This document shows, in pieces, positions 16,094-24,341 of a DNA stretch of 32,022 nucleotides (positions are counted from its first letter, which is position 1; every line of letters starts with the position of its first letter). The notes under the pieces are model-generated. The model was not told where the DNA came from. It made no database searches and saw only the letters and a list, made by a program, of their open reading frames with translations. This DNA comes from Rhizonema sp. PD37 (GTDB taxonomy: Bacteria > Cyanobacteriota > Cyanobacteriia > Cyanobacteriales > Nostocaceae): positions 1 through 32,022 of the forward strand of contig JAQYWO010000067.1 of NCBI GenBank assembly GCA_029379215.1, written 5' to 3'. The translations under genes were made by a program, and so were the position numbers.

Positions 16094-18913
16094 ATGTACA
16101 ATCAAACCGATGCAGCTAAGAGTCGCGATGCTCAAAATGAGACATCGCCTACATCTCCACCAATTGTCACAGATGGTATCGTCAACCTCTCGGAACCAAG
16201 TCCTGAAAATGTTCCTCATTCTGCCCTAAATCTTGCATTCAGAGGCTTTAGGCGGCTGAGCTTGGGTACTAAAGCAACAATATTTGCGATCGCATTCGGA
16301 ACAATACCCGTCTTGGCGATCGGAACACTCGCTTATCACGTTGCTAGTCAATCTATTGTCAATAGAATATCTGAAATTCAACAGTCTGAATCCAAAGGTT
16401 TAGCAGATAAAGTCAATCGCTTCACGATGGAACGGTATAGCGATATTCAAGTTTTGTCAGGAATGCCAATTTTCACTTATAGCAAACTTAGAGAAAGTAC
16501 TGACTCTACCCAAAAACAAGTTATACTGAACAAATTTGTCGATACTTATAAAGTTTATGACAGCATTACTCTGTTGGATTTAAACGGGAATGTCACCGCC
16601 TCCTCAAGAGGAGTCCCTGTTGCCAACCAAAGTAGTCGCGATTACTTTCAAGAAGTCAAACAAAAAAACAGTCCTGTCATCAGTCAGCCTCAAATATCTT
16701 CAACCACGAAGCAAAGTAGCATTTTCATTCTGTCACCAGTAAAAGATTCAGAGAAAGGTAATACAGTAGGAATAATCCTAGCTAGTATGCCCGTGCAAAA
16801 AATAGAAGAAATCGTTAAAAATTACACAGAGCATGAGCAGAAATATTATCTAGTTGATGCTTCCGGAAAATTTTTTCTGGCAACTGACAAAAATAAAGTC
16901 GGTAAAGACGCCAAACAATATTTTCCTAAGCTGGATAGACTGGAAACAACGAAAGAATCTTCTTTCGTCGCTATTGAGGAAATTAACAATCGAGAGGATT
17001 TGGTAAGCTACGCAAGTAATACATTACAAGGTTTACCTGCTTTAAAATGGCGAGTCATTGTGACAACAGATACAGCAACTGCGTTTGAGCCACAAAGACA
17101 ATTGCTACTGACAGTCGCACTAGGAACGGGACTGACAGCATTAATCGTAGCCCTTCTATCAGCTTGGTTGGCGAAACGTGCCACAAAACCAATTCTTCAA
17201 GCGACACAAGCGGTAGCAAAACTTGGTCAAGGAGAACTCGATACCCGTCTTGATATAGAATCAGAAGATGAAATAGGTGTACTGAGTGCTAATATTAACC
17301 AAATGGCTAGGCAGTTGCAAATGCTAGTTAGAGAGCAAGAGCTAGACGCTGAAGGCGCTAAGTTACTGACAAACATTACCCTGCGGATTCGGAGAAATCT
17401 CAAAACACAAGATGTTTGTGACACAGCAGTCAAAGAAGTGCGCCAAGCTCTGAAAACAGACCGTGTGGTAATTTATCTATTTAATCAGGAAATTTGGGAC
17501 GGAAGCATCATTGCTGAATCAGTGACTGCTGGTTTGCCGAAAATGCTAGGAGAGCAAATCGACGATCCCTGTTTTCGAGAACGCTATATAGAAACTTACA
17601 GAGATGGTAGAGTACGGGCGATCGCCAATATTCGTCAAGATCCAAGTCTAAAAAATGCAGATTGCTACATTAGAATGTTGGAGAAATACGGAGTTAAAGC
17701 TAATTTGGTTGTACCAATCACCATCTCTGAAGAACTTGTGGCTTTAATGATTGCTCATAATTGTCACAGTTCCCGCAATTGGCAACAAGCCGAAATTGAT
17801 TTATTTAAACAGTTAGCAACTCAAGTCGGTTATGCTTTAGAGCAAGCAAAGCTTTTAGAAGAGTTAGAAAAAGCCAAGAACACAGCCGTAAAATCAACAG
17901 AAGAAGAACGGTACGAAAAAGAAGTGCTGCAAATGCAACTTCTGGAATTACTTGGTGAAGTAGAAGGAGCAGCAAGTGGCGACTTGACGGTTCATGCTGA
18001 AGTAACGGCTGGGGAAATCGGCACAGTTGCCGACTTTTTCAACTCTATCGTCGAAAATTTGCGCTTGATTGTTATTTCTGTCAAACAAGCTGCCACTCAC
18101 GTCAATCAAGCGATTGGCTCTAATGAAGGAGCAATTCGCAATCTTGCTTCAGAAACATTGAGTCAAGCTACTGAAATCAACCACACTCTGGATGCGGTTG
18201 ATCGCATGACACAATCAATGGCAGCAGTCGCGCATAGCGCACAAAGCGCAGCAACAGTTGTTCAGGATGCTTCGCTAACAGCGATCAAGAGCGGCAAAGC
18301 AATGGATCTCACAGTGCAAAATATTTTGCACTTGCGCGAAACAGTTGGTGAAACAGCCAAGAAAGTCAAGCGTTTAGGAGAATCAACTCAACAAATTTCA
18401 CGCGTTGTAGCATTGATTAATCAGATTTCGATGCAGACAAACCTACTCGCCATCAACGCTGGTATAGAAGCGGCACGCGCAGGTGAAGAAGGTCAAGGTT
18501 TTGCTGTCGTTGCAGAAGAAGTTGGTGAATTGGCCGCGCGAAGTGCCGCAGCAACCAAAGAAATTGAACAAATTGTCGAAAACATCCAACGCGAAACTAG
18601 CGAAGTGGTTATAGCGATGGAACTGGGAACGACTCAAGTCGTTGAAGGAACGAGAATCGTCGAAGATGCTAAGCAAAATCTCAATCAGATTTTAGAGGTA
18701 TCGCGTCAGATAGACTCTTTAGTACAATCTATTTCCAACGCAACAACTTCTCAGGTAGAAACATCGCAAACAGTCAGCTCTTTGATGAAAGAAATCGCTG
18801 CTACCTCCCAACGCACTATTCACTCCTCAAAAACAGTCTCGGAATCTTTACAACAAACTGTAGAGATTTCCAAACAGTTGCAAGCGAGTGTTGATACATT
18901 TAAGGTGAATTAG
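16094..18913 (+). CDS. Methyl-accepting chemotaxis protein with sensor, HAMP, GAF and MA domains (PilJ/HmpD type)
   Basis: A 939-residue transducer; AGGAATTC precedes the ATG. Order: cytoplasmic N-terminus (1-60), TM1 (about 61-82), a periplasmic double-Cache-like sensor (about 85-330, with SSRGVPVANQSSRDYF and ILSPVKDSEKGNTVG), TM2 (about 336-358) and HAMP (about 359-412). A GAF domain follows (about 425-590), then the MA signalling coil, whose tip is QTNLLAINAGIEAARAGEEG near residue 780. The GAF keeps DDPCF (Cys493) and a second Cys524 followed by Tyr and then the VKANLVVPI segment. Those positions correspond roughly to the two cysteines of DXCF cyanobacteriochromes, but the canonical CH is CY, so chromophore binding is uncertain. 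No CheR-binding tail is seen, and no cheR/cheB is nearby. It probably signals to the hybrid CheA downstream to control type IV pili, gliding or hormogonium development. Confidence 0.92.
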   Translation: MYNQTDAAKSRDAQNETSPTSPPIVTDGIVNLSEPSPENVPHSALNLAFRGFRRLSLGTKATIFAIAFGTIPVLAIGTLAYHVASQSIVNRISEIQQSESKGLADKVNRFTMERYSDIQVLSGMPIFTYSKLRESTDSTQKQVILNKFVDTYKVYDSITLLDLNGNVTASSRGVPVANQSSRDYFQEVKQKNSPVISQPQISSTTKQSSIFILSPVKDSEKGNTVGIILASMPVQKIEEIVKNYTEHEQKYYLVDASGKFFLATDKNKVGKDAKQYFPKLDRLETTKESSFVAIEEINNREDLVSYASNTLQGLPALKWRVIVTTDTATAFEPQRQLLLTVALGTGLTALIVALLSAWLAKRATKPILQATQAVAKLGQGELDTRLDIESEDEIGVLSANINQMARQLQMLVREQELDAEGAKLLTNITLRIRRNLKTQDVCDTAVKEVRQALKTDRVVIYLFNQEIWDGSIIAESVTAGLPKMLGEQIDDPCFRERYIETYRDGRVRAIANIRQDPSLKNADCYIRMLEKYGVKANLVVPITISEELVALMIAHNCHSSRNWQQAEIDLFKQLATQVGYALEQAKLLEELEKAKNTAVKSTEEERYEKEVLQMQLLELLGEVEGAASGDLTVHAEVTAGEIGTVADFFNSIVENLRLIVISVKQAATHVNQAIGSNEGAIRNLASETLSQATEINHTLDAVDRMTQSMAAVAHSAQSAATVVQDASLTAIKSGKAMDLTVQNILHLRETVGETAKKVKRLGESTQQISRVVALINQISMQTNLLAINAGIEAARAGEEGQGFAVVAEEVGELAARSAAATKEIEQIVENIQRETSEVVIAMELGTTQVVEGTRIVEDAKQNLNQILEVSRQIDSLVQSISNATTSQVETSQTVSSLMKEIAATSQRTIHSSKTVSESLQQTVEISKQLQASVDTFKVN

Positions 18914-18951
18914 TCATTTGTCATGAGTCTTTTTTCATTTGTCCTTATTTA

Positions 18952-18993
18952 TGACCAATGACCAACAACCAATGACCAATGACCAATGACCTT
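18952..18993 (+). repeat. Tandem heptamer repeat (TGACCAA)n, STRR
   Basis: Six successive heptamers: TGACCAA, TGACCAA, CAACCAA, TGACCAA, TGACCAA, TGACCTT. It fills the MCP-cheA spacer, an STRR of the kind known from Nostocales. It does not break the operon and ends about 26 bases before the cheA ATG. Confidence 0.85.
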
Positions 18994-19019
18994 TTGATCA
19001 ATGACTAATAGCAAAAACT

Positions 19020-22000
19020 ATGTCACAAGACAAAGAATTTGAAATCCAAATGCAGTTTCTGGAAGAAGCAGCTGATTACCTCAATACCTTGGAAGGGGTG
19101 TTGTTAGAAATCGATGCCAGTAACCGCATCACTCCAGAAAAAATTAATGCCGCCCTCCGCGCAGCTCATTCGATAAAAGGTGGTGCGGGGATGATGGGAT
19201 TTCGCTATCTCAGTGATTTGGCGCACCGTCTTGAAGATTCCTTTAAAGTTTTGAAAACCAGGAAAAACTCTGTAGAAATTGACACGGAGTTACAGAGTTT
19301 ACTGTTATCTGGTGTAGATTGGTTGCGTCAGATAGTGGACTTGCTCAAGGAATGCAATGTAATAGACGAACAATGGCTGGCAACCTTTTGTTACCCCATA
19401 TTTGAAGAACTGCACGAGCGTTTGGGTGAACCAAGTCCTGAGGACTTCACAACGATGCTGTTACCAGAAGAAGGGCAAGACATCGTCCCCTTGTTGTTTG
19501 AAACAGAAGTGGAAGGGTGTTTGCAGCATCTGGAATCTGTATTGGCAAGTAGCCAGCCTAACTTACAAGAAGAAGTTGCCACTATGGCAGTTGAATTGGG
19601 TGGCTTGGGTGAAATGCTTCAGTTATCAGCTTTTACCGAGCTTTGTCAATCCATAACCACAGCAATTTTATCAGCTCCTGCCTGGCAAGTGGAAGAAATT
19701 GCCCGTGCAGCAATAGAGGCTTGGCGGCGATCGCAGGCTTTGGTGATGACCAAACAACTTGATAGTTTGCCGAATTCAATTGATCTTGAACTTGTAGAAG
19801 TTGGGACAACTTATCAACAAGACGAAAACTATGTAACTTCACGAGTTTTAGAAACAGATTTTATACTAACCGACGAAACATCGGAACATGATCAATCGCA
19901 GGAAATCATTGCTGCTGATTTTGAAGCTTTGGAAGCTGCCTTTGCAGAAGAACTTCCCCAAGACATCAATTTGCCTACTGCCGCTACAATCGTTTCTCGA
20001 GAATTTAGGCAGACAGATTACAAATTTGCCGAACAAAAAGCTGAAACATCTGTTGCAGGTAACAAAAATGAATCTCAGGAAAATACAGTCCGAGTTCCTA
20101 GCAAGCAACTCGAGCAAATTAATGACTTATTCGGCGAAGTCATTGTCCAGAGGAATGGGCTGAACCTGCAGCTCGAAAGATTACGTAAACTTGCGCGAAA
20201 TCTCAATCAAAGAGTTCAAATTCTAGAGCGAGAAAATCGTCAACTACGGACAGCATACGACAAAATAGCGACTCACGGCGTTGGGTCATACAGTGCCCCA
20301 TCACTCGAGTTTGCAGGTGATGATGGGAACCCAAGACAATTTGTCGAAAATAAATTTGATTCTTTAGAGATGGATAGCTATAACGAATTAAACTCGCTAT
20401 CCCAAGAAGTGATGGAAACCATCGTTCAAGTACAAGAAGTCACTACCGATCTTCAACTGAGCCTGGATGATACGGATCAAATTGCGAGAAAACTTAACAA
20501 AACATCTAAGCAGTTACAGAGAAAGCTTACCCGAGTACGGATGCGTCCGCTATCCGATTTGGTTGATCGCTTTCCCAGAGCTTTACGCGATATGAGTGTT
20601 GAGTATGGCAAAAATGTACAATTAAAAGTTGAGGGTGCTGGTACCCTCATAGAACGGAGTATCTTGGAGGCTTTAAATGAGCCTTTAATGCACCTGCTCA
20701 GAAATGCTTTCGATCACGGGATTGAAGATGCAACCACTCGGCGCGATCAAGGTAAGCCGGAGCAAGGATTAATTGAAATTAAAGCGACTCACCAAGGTAA
20801 TCGCACAATTATTACTGTAAGAGACGATGGTCGTGGGATTTCTCTAGATGGAATTCGGACAAAAGCGCTTGCTATGGGGTTGGAATCGACTCTGCTTGCT
20901 CAAGCTACCGATGAAGAAGTGTTGTCACTGATTTTTGAACCAGGCTTTAGTACAACAGAACAGGTAACGACATTATCCGGTCGCGGGATCGGTATGGATG
21001 TGGTTCGTAGTAAACTCAAACTTGTCCGAGGAGATGTAAAAGTTGATACAACTTTGGGAATGGGAACAACGTTTACGCTATCAGTGCCGTTTACACTCTC
21101 AGTCACAAGAGTTCTGTTAGTAGAAAGTAATAGAATGCTGTTGGCATTCCCTACAGACGTTGTTTCAGAAATTTCCTTACTTCAAAATGAGTTGATTTCA
21201 TTAATTGCTGGTAGCAGCGAATTCCTAAATTGGAAAGGTTCTATGTTACCATTAGTTCGTCTTGAACGCTACTTAGAGTTTAATTGCCCTCGTTACGACA
21301 ACCCAACTCTAGAAACTCCTCCTGCTATTAATTCTCAAAGTGTCTTGTTCATTAACCAAGGTCATCAATCAGTCGCCGTACAGGTAGATCGTTGTTGGGG
21401 AGAACAGGAAGTGGCTATCCGCCATGTTGAGGGAAATATCCCTCTGCCTGCAGGTTTCAGCAACAGTACAATTTTAGGTGATGGTCGTGTTGTTGCATTA
21501 GTTAACGTCAACGAATTACTGTATTGGATTGCCAGTCATGATCTCACACCTAGAATCAATCAACTCCCAACAACAAGGTTAAAGTCAGTTTTTATCACAC
21601 CAAGTAATGAAAAACCAGCAATATCTTTAACAAACCAGAGAGGCACTATTTTAATCGTTGACGACTCGATTAATGTCCGGCGTTTCTTAGCTCTAACTCT
21701 CGAAAAAGGAGGGTTTCAAGTAGAACAAGCTAAAGATGGTCAAGACGCTCTAGAAAAACTTCAGAGTGGTTTAAAAGTCCAAGCTGTGATTTGTGACATT
21801 GAAATGCCGCGCATTGATGGTTATGGCTTTTTGGGTCGAGTGAAATCAAACGATGATTTTAGAAATATACCAGTTGCTATGCTGACTTCTCGTAGCAGTG
21901 ATAAACATCGGCAACTTGCAATGCAATTAGGTGCACGAGCTTATTTCTCTAAACCTTATAATGAGCAAGAATTACTTAAAACGATGGAAACTATCATTTT

Positions 22001-22028
22001 TCCTGTAGCAGGAGCAAGCAAAAATTAA
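19020..22028 (+). CDS. Hybrid CheA histidine kinase with C-terminal receiver (PilL/HmpE type)
   Basis: A 1002-residue kinase. The N-terminal HPt domain has phospho-His50 in RAAHSIKGGAGMMGF. A second HPt-like module is seen at about 155-255 but lacks the His (ATMAVELGGLGEML, Ala190 in its place), so it is probably inactive. A variable linker follows (265-350), then a coiled dimerisation region (360-525). The HATPase domain has the N box LLRNAFDHGIED (Asn562), DDGRGIS (602-608) and GRGIGMDVV. A CheW-like regulatory domain spans about 690-835. The C-terminal REC has IVDDSINVRRF (Asp881, Asp882), phospho-acceptor Asp926 in CDIEMPRIDGY and Lys in YFSKPYNEQE. It should autophosphorylate in response to the MCP and pass phosphate to the operon's two regulators and its own REC. 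It is the last gene of the operon, with no cheB or cheR after it. Confidence 0.94.
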   Translation: MSQDKEFEIQMQFLEEAADYLNTLEGVLLEIDASNRITPEKINAALRAAHSIKGGAGMMGFRYLSDLAHRLEDSFKVLKTRKNSVEIDTELQSLLLSGVDWLRQIVDLLKECNVIDEQWLATFCYPIFEELHERLGEPSPEDFTTMLLPEEGQDIVPLLFETEVEGCLQHLESVLASSQPNLQEEVATMAVELGGLGEMLQLSAFTELCQSITTAILSAPAWQVEEIARAAIEAWRRSQALVMTKQLDSLPNSIDLELVEVGTTYQQDENYVTSRVLETDFILTDETSEHDQSQEIIAADFEALEAAFAEELPQDINLPTAATIVSREFRQTDYKFAEQKAETSVAGNKNESQENTVRVPSKQLEQINDLFGEVIVQRNGLNLQLERLRKLARNLNQRVQILERENRQLRTAYDKIATHGVGSYSAPSLEFAGDDGNPRQFVENKFDSLEMDSYNELNSLSQEVMETIVQVQEVTTDLQLSLDDTDQIARKLNKTSKQLQRKLTRVRMRPLSDLVDRFPRALRDMSVEYGKNVQLKVEGAGTLIERSILEALNEPLMHLLRNAFDHGIEDATTRRDQGKPEQGLIEIKATHQGNRTIITVRDDGRGISLDGIRTKALAMGLESTLLAQATDEEVLSLIFEPGFSTTEQVTTLSGRGIGMDVVRSKLKLVRGDVKVDTTLGMGTTFTLSVPFTLSVTRVLLVESNRMLLAFPTDVVSEISLLQNELISLIAGSSEFLNWKGSMLPLVRLERYLEFNCPRYDNPTLETPPAINSQSVLFINQGHQSVAVQVDRCWGEQEVAIRHVEGNIPLPAGFSNSTILGDGRVVALVNVNELLYWIASHDLTPRINQLPTTRLKSVFITPSNEKPAISLTNQRGTILIVDDSINVRRFLALTLEKGGFQVEQAKDGQDALEKLQSGLKVQAVICDIEMPRIDGYGFLGRVKSNDDFRNIPVAMLTSRSSDKHRQLAMQLGARAYFSKPYNEQELLKTMETIIFPVAGASKN

Positions 22029-22388
22029 ATTTTATATAAGCAAATTAGGGTTTGATCTTTCATTTATGTATAAGCTCTTAGTTCGTTGAGACATCTTTCA
22101 GAAAGACGAGTGTAAACATACAGCAGAATACATTCGTCAGGAGTCAGGAGTCAGAAGCAAAAAGAGCTTAGAGTCTGGCTTTTAGCTCTCAATGTTGTAC
22201 TTCATTTGCTTGCAATGTGCTGTATTTTTTTGGCAGGATGATTATCATCCCATATCACGCCTAACAATAGGCAAGAAAGTCGCTTTCTTTGTCAGGGGAG
22301 TAGATGACATTATCTCTTAGAGGTTTACTCTGATCCTCTGTAAAATATGTTGAAATGAATGCTTGTACTCGATAGGAAAGGAGAGTCA

Positions 22389-22487
22389 ATGGAAATCTGC
22401 ATGGTCTCGTTTTCTGAGAATATTGTGCAGACGTTGATGAATTTGCTTCATCTTATATGTCAAGATTTGGGCTGTAGCGCTCCCTGA
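22389..22487 (+). CDS. Possible 32-residue small protein
   Basis: ATG at 22389 is preceded by AAGGAGAGTCA, one of the better Shine-Dalgarno sites in the window. The frame runs 32 codons to TGA and encodes a moderately hydrophobic, Cys-containing peptide that starts MEICMVSFSENIVQTLMNLL. It matches no small photosystem or cytochrome subunit I know. It could be a real small protein or a chance frame; the ribosome binding site is the only argument for it. Confidence 0.25.
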   Translation: MEICMVSFSENIVQTLMNLLHLICQDLGCSAP

Positions 22488-23420
22488 CATTCTGGCAGTG
22501 CTATCACGTAGTTAATAAACAACATGAGCGACATTGATGATCGCTATTACTCCCGAAACGCCAGAACTGAACACTAGTATAAAAGAATGCCCCAAAATTT
22601 CTGATAAGTCAATAAGGAAATAGGTAATCTCACTCGAGAGCAAGAGGAATAAGAGAAAATATGCTGCACTCATCAGATTTTGTCCTCAATAAATTGACCA
22701 AACTTGCCTAGACTTACTTTTATTGTATTTAGTTGGTATTGGGAATTTTACATTGAAGGTGGTTTGCAAATCGAGAACTACGGCAAACTCAGGATTTTAT
22801 TACCAACTAAAGTCGTCTGTTAAGACCACTCTTGGTGCGATCGCCAACTGACATGATGGCAACTCACCACTTTCCCGCTTTGCGATTAGTGATGGGTTAT
22901 TGACTCCTTGACATTCTGAGCGATGTTGAGTAGCATTTACAATCTCTTAGCAAAATAATGCTCATACTTTATGATAGCTTGGTATAGAGAACAGTTTTTT
23001 ACTGAATAATTACTATAGTGACAAACAATTTATGATACCAAAAAGGTAGCAACAGTATACTCTTTGCTTGATCTAACTTTATATTCTCTCAATGAGCAAT
23101 ATCTTTCTTTAGATATGTGCATCTTAGAAAAAGAAACATATAATAACAGTTATCAAATCTGATTCATTACTCATTTACAGACTCTTGTAACCTAATTTAC
23201 CTTGAAGAAAGTTTTCCTAATTACTTATTCCGTTGGCGAAGCAAGTGATCTGGAAAGCGAAGCCAAGCTTTAAGAGCAGTGGGGTTCAATGATAACAATG
23301 ATTAATCGAGCGGATTGAGTATAAAGCAGCAAAAAGTTTATGACGGGCTGATGTAGCAAATGCTACTCAAAAAACTTAAAAGTAACGTTTCATATCAAAA
23401 ATTGTGTATATGTCAAGAAC

Positions 23421-23437
23421 CCCTAATAATTTTAGGG
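23421..23437 (+). other. Small hairpin CCCTAA/TTAGGG
   Basis: CCCTAA (23421-23426) and TTAGGG (23432-23437) with a 5-base loop, followed by an A/T-rich stretch. It may be a weak terminator of unknown upstream transcription or a binding site. Confidence 0.3.
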
Positions 23438-23466
23438 AAATTTCTTTAATCCGAGAATATTCGTAG

Positions 23467-23472
23467 TATAAT
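23467..23472 (+). promoter_or_regulatory. Possible -10 element (TATAAT) of the secreted-protein gene
   Basis: A perfect TATAAT 109 bases before the ATG at 23581, without a good -35 hexamer at 16-18 bases. It would place the 23529-23561 hairpin in the 5' leader. Confidence 0.35.
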
Positions 23473-23528
23473 TGACATGTCCGGAACATTTTCAAAATGT
23501 TTCTATCTAGGTACGAGGAATTAAATGG

Positions 23529-23561
23529 GGACACCCTCTAAGTAAAAAGTAGAAGGTGTCC
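23529..23561 (+). other. Leader hairpin GGACACC...GGTGTCC
   Basis: Seven-base perfect arms (23529-23535 and 23555-23561), extended by four nearly complementary bases, with an A-rich loop. It lies 20 bases upstream of the secreted-protein ATG, so it could act in translation control or as an attenuator; no T run follows. Confidence 0.45.
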
Positions 23562-23580
23562 TCTAAATAACTTATTCGGA

Positions 23581-24198
23581 ATGAACATGAATACATTCGT
23601 TCGTTGGCTAAGTGCATTCACTATCCAGGTGTCTGCGCTTACTGCTATGTGTTGCGTTGCAATAGCTGTTGAGACTCCGACTGTTCCCCAACAGCAGATA
23701 ACTTCTAGGATTTGCTCTTCCAATGATAAAGTAGAAGATATGTTGCCCCCACCAGTGGGTGAGCAAAGAAATTCTCCACTTTCATACTTAGCACAGCAAG
23801 GCTTTACACAGAACAAAGACGGTTCTTGGGCTTGTTATATTAGCGATCCTTACAAGAAAGGGAGCTACTTCACTCTCTTCAAGGTTCAACAAATTGATGG
23901 AAAGCTTATAGCCAGTTCGTTCCTTGAGAACGGCAGTTTGATTTCGGGGCAAGACAACCGCAGCTTGGACTTGTTTATGATACTTGTCAGTAATTATACA
24001 AAAGCACAAGAAGGTACGCGTCTAAGTATCCACAAGTATTTAGAATCCTTTATTTCCTTAGTGAAGCAAGGAAAAGTCCCGACCTCACTGCGTGGATATC
24101 TTTTTGATCAAAAAAGTCGTGGACTTGTTTTATACCACGAGCTTCCACAAGGACAAATTAAAGGTACAGCAATCACAATCAACATCAGTATGTCTTAA
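23581..24198 (+). CDS. Secreted protein of unknown function
   Basis: A 205-residue protein with an N-terminal signal peptide (hydrophobic residues about 8-30, including AMCCVAIAV, predicted cleavage shortly after). The mature part has two cysteines, Cys45 and Cys85, probably a disulfide. It contains a QGFTQNKDGSWACYISDP segment and a C-terminal beta-rich LVLYHELPQGQIKGTAITINI. I do not recognise a family. Start may be the ATG at 23581 or 23587; neither has a strong ribosome binding site. It precedes the PEP-CTERM gene on the same strand by 143 bases, so the two could be related, but each may have its own promoter. Confidence 0.7.
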   Translation: MNMNTFVRWLSAFTIQVSALTAMCCVAIAVETPTVPQQQITSRICSSNDKVEDMLPPPVGEQRNSPLSYLAQQGFTQNKDGSWACYISDPYKKGSYFTLFKVQQIDGKLIASSFLENGSLISGQDNRSLDLFMILVSNYTKAQEGTRLSIHKYLESFISLVKQGKVPTSLRGYLFDQKSRGLVLYHELPQGQIKGTAITINISMS

Positions 24199-24330
24199 GC
24201 AATTTAATTTACTGTTTTAGAAAAATTATGTTATAGGCAAAATAAAACGAGGGAGATAAGGCAGACAAGAAAGAATCTACTCTCCCAATTCATTTAAATA
24301 TTTACAAAACACTTTACCTAAAAAATTTTT

Positions 24331-24335
24331 GGAGG
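24331..24335 (+). promoter_or_regulatory. Ribosome binding site supporting a TTG start
   Basis: GGAGG lies 6 bases before TTG at 24342. This is a near-ideal site and spacing, so TTG initiation of the PEP-CTERM gene is credible; no ATG occurs in frame before the signal peptide. Confidence 0.7.
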
Positions 24336-24341
24336 TTTATC

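Larger units (their letters stand above)
22029..23580. other. 1.55-kb intergenic region without a convincing long gene
   Basis: A/T-rich. Features seen: tandem CAGGAGT words (22139-22155), a GAGCT/AGCTC stem (about 22163-22189), a GTATTTTTTT run near 22212-22221, a 32-codon frame with a good ribosome binding site (22389-22487), one HIP1 octamer (22837) and repeat-like GGCGAAGC/GAAGCCAAGC words at 23234-23265. At the right end are the promoter-like elements and hairpin preceding the next gene. No transposase fragment could be identified with confidence. Confidence 0.55.

Noticed and set aside
16026..16229. 67-codon frame overlapping the MCP start
   Set aside because: Out of frame with the strongly supported MCP, and its sequence shows no family features; a shadow frame.
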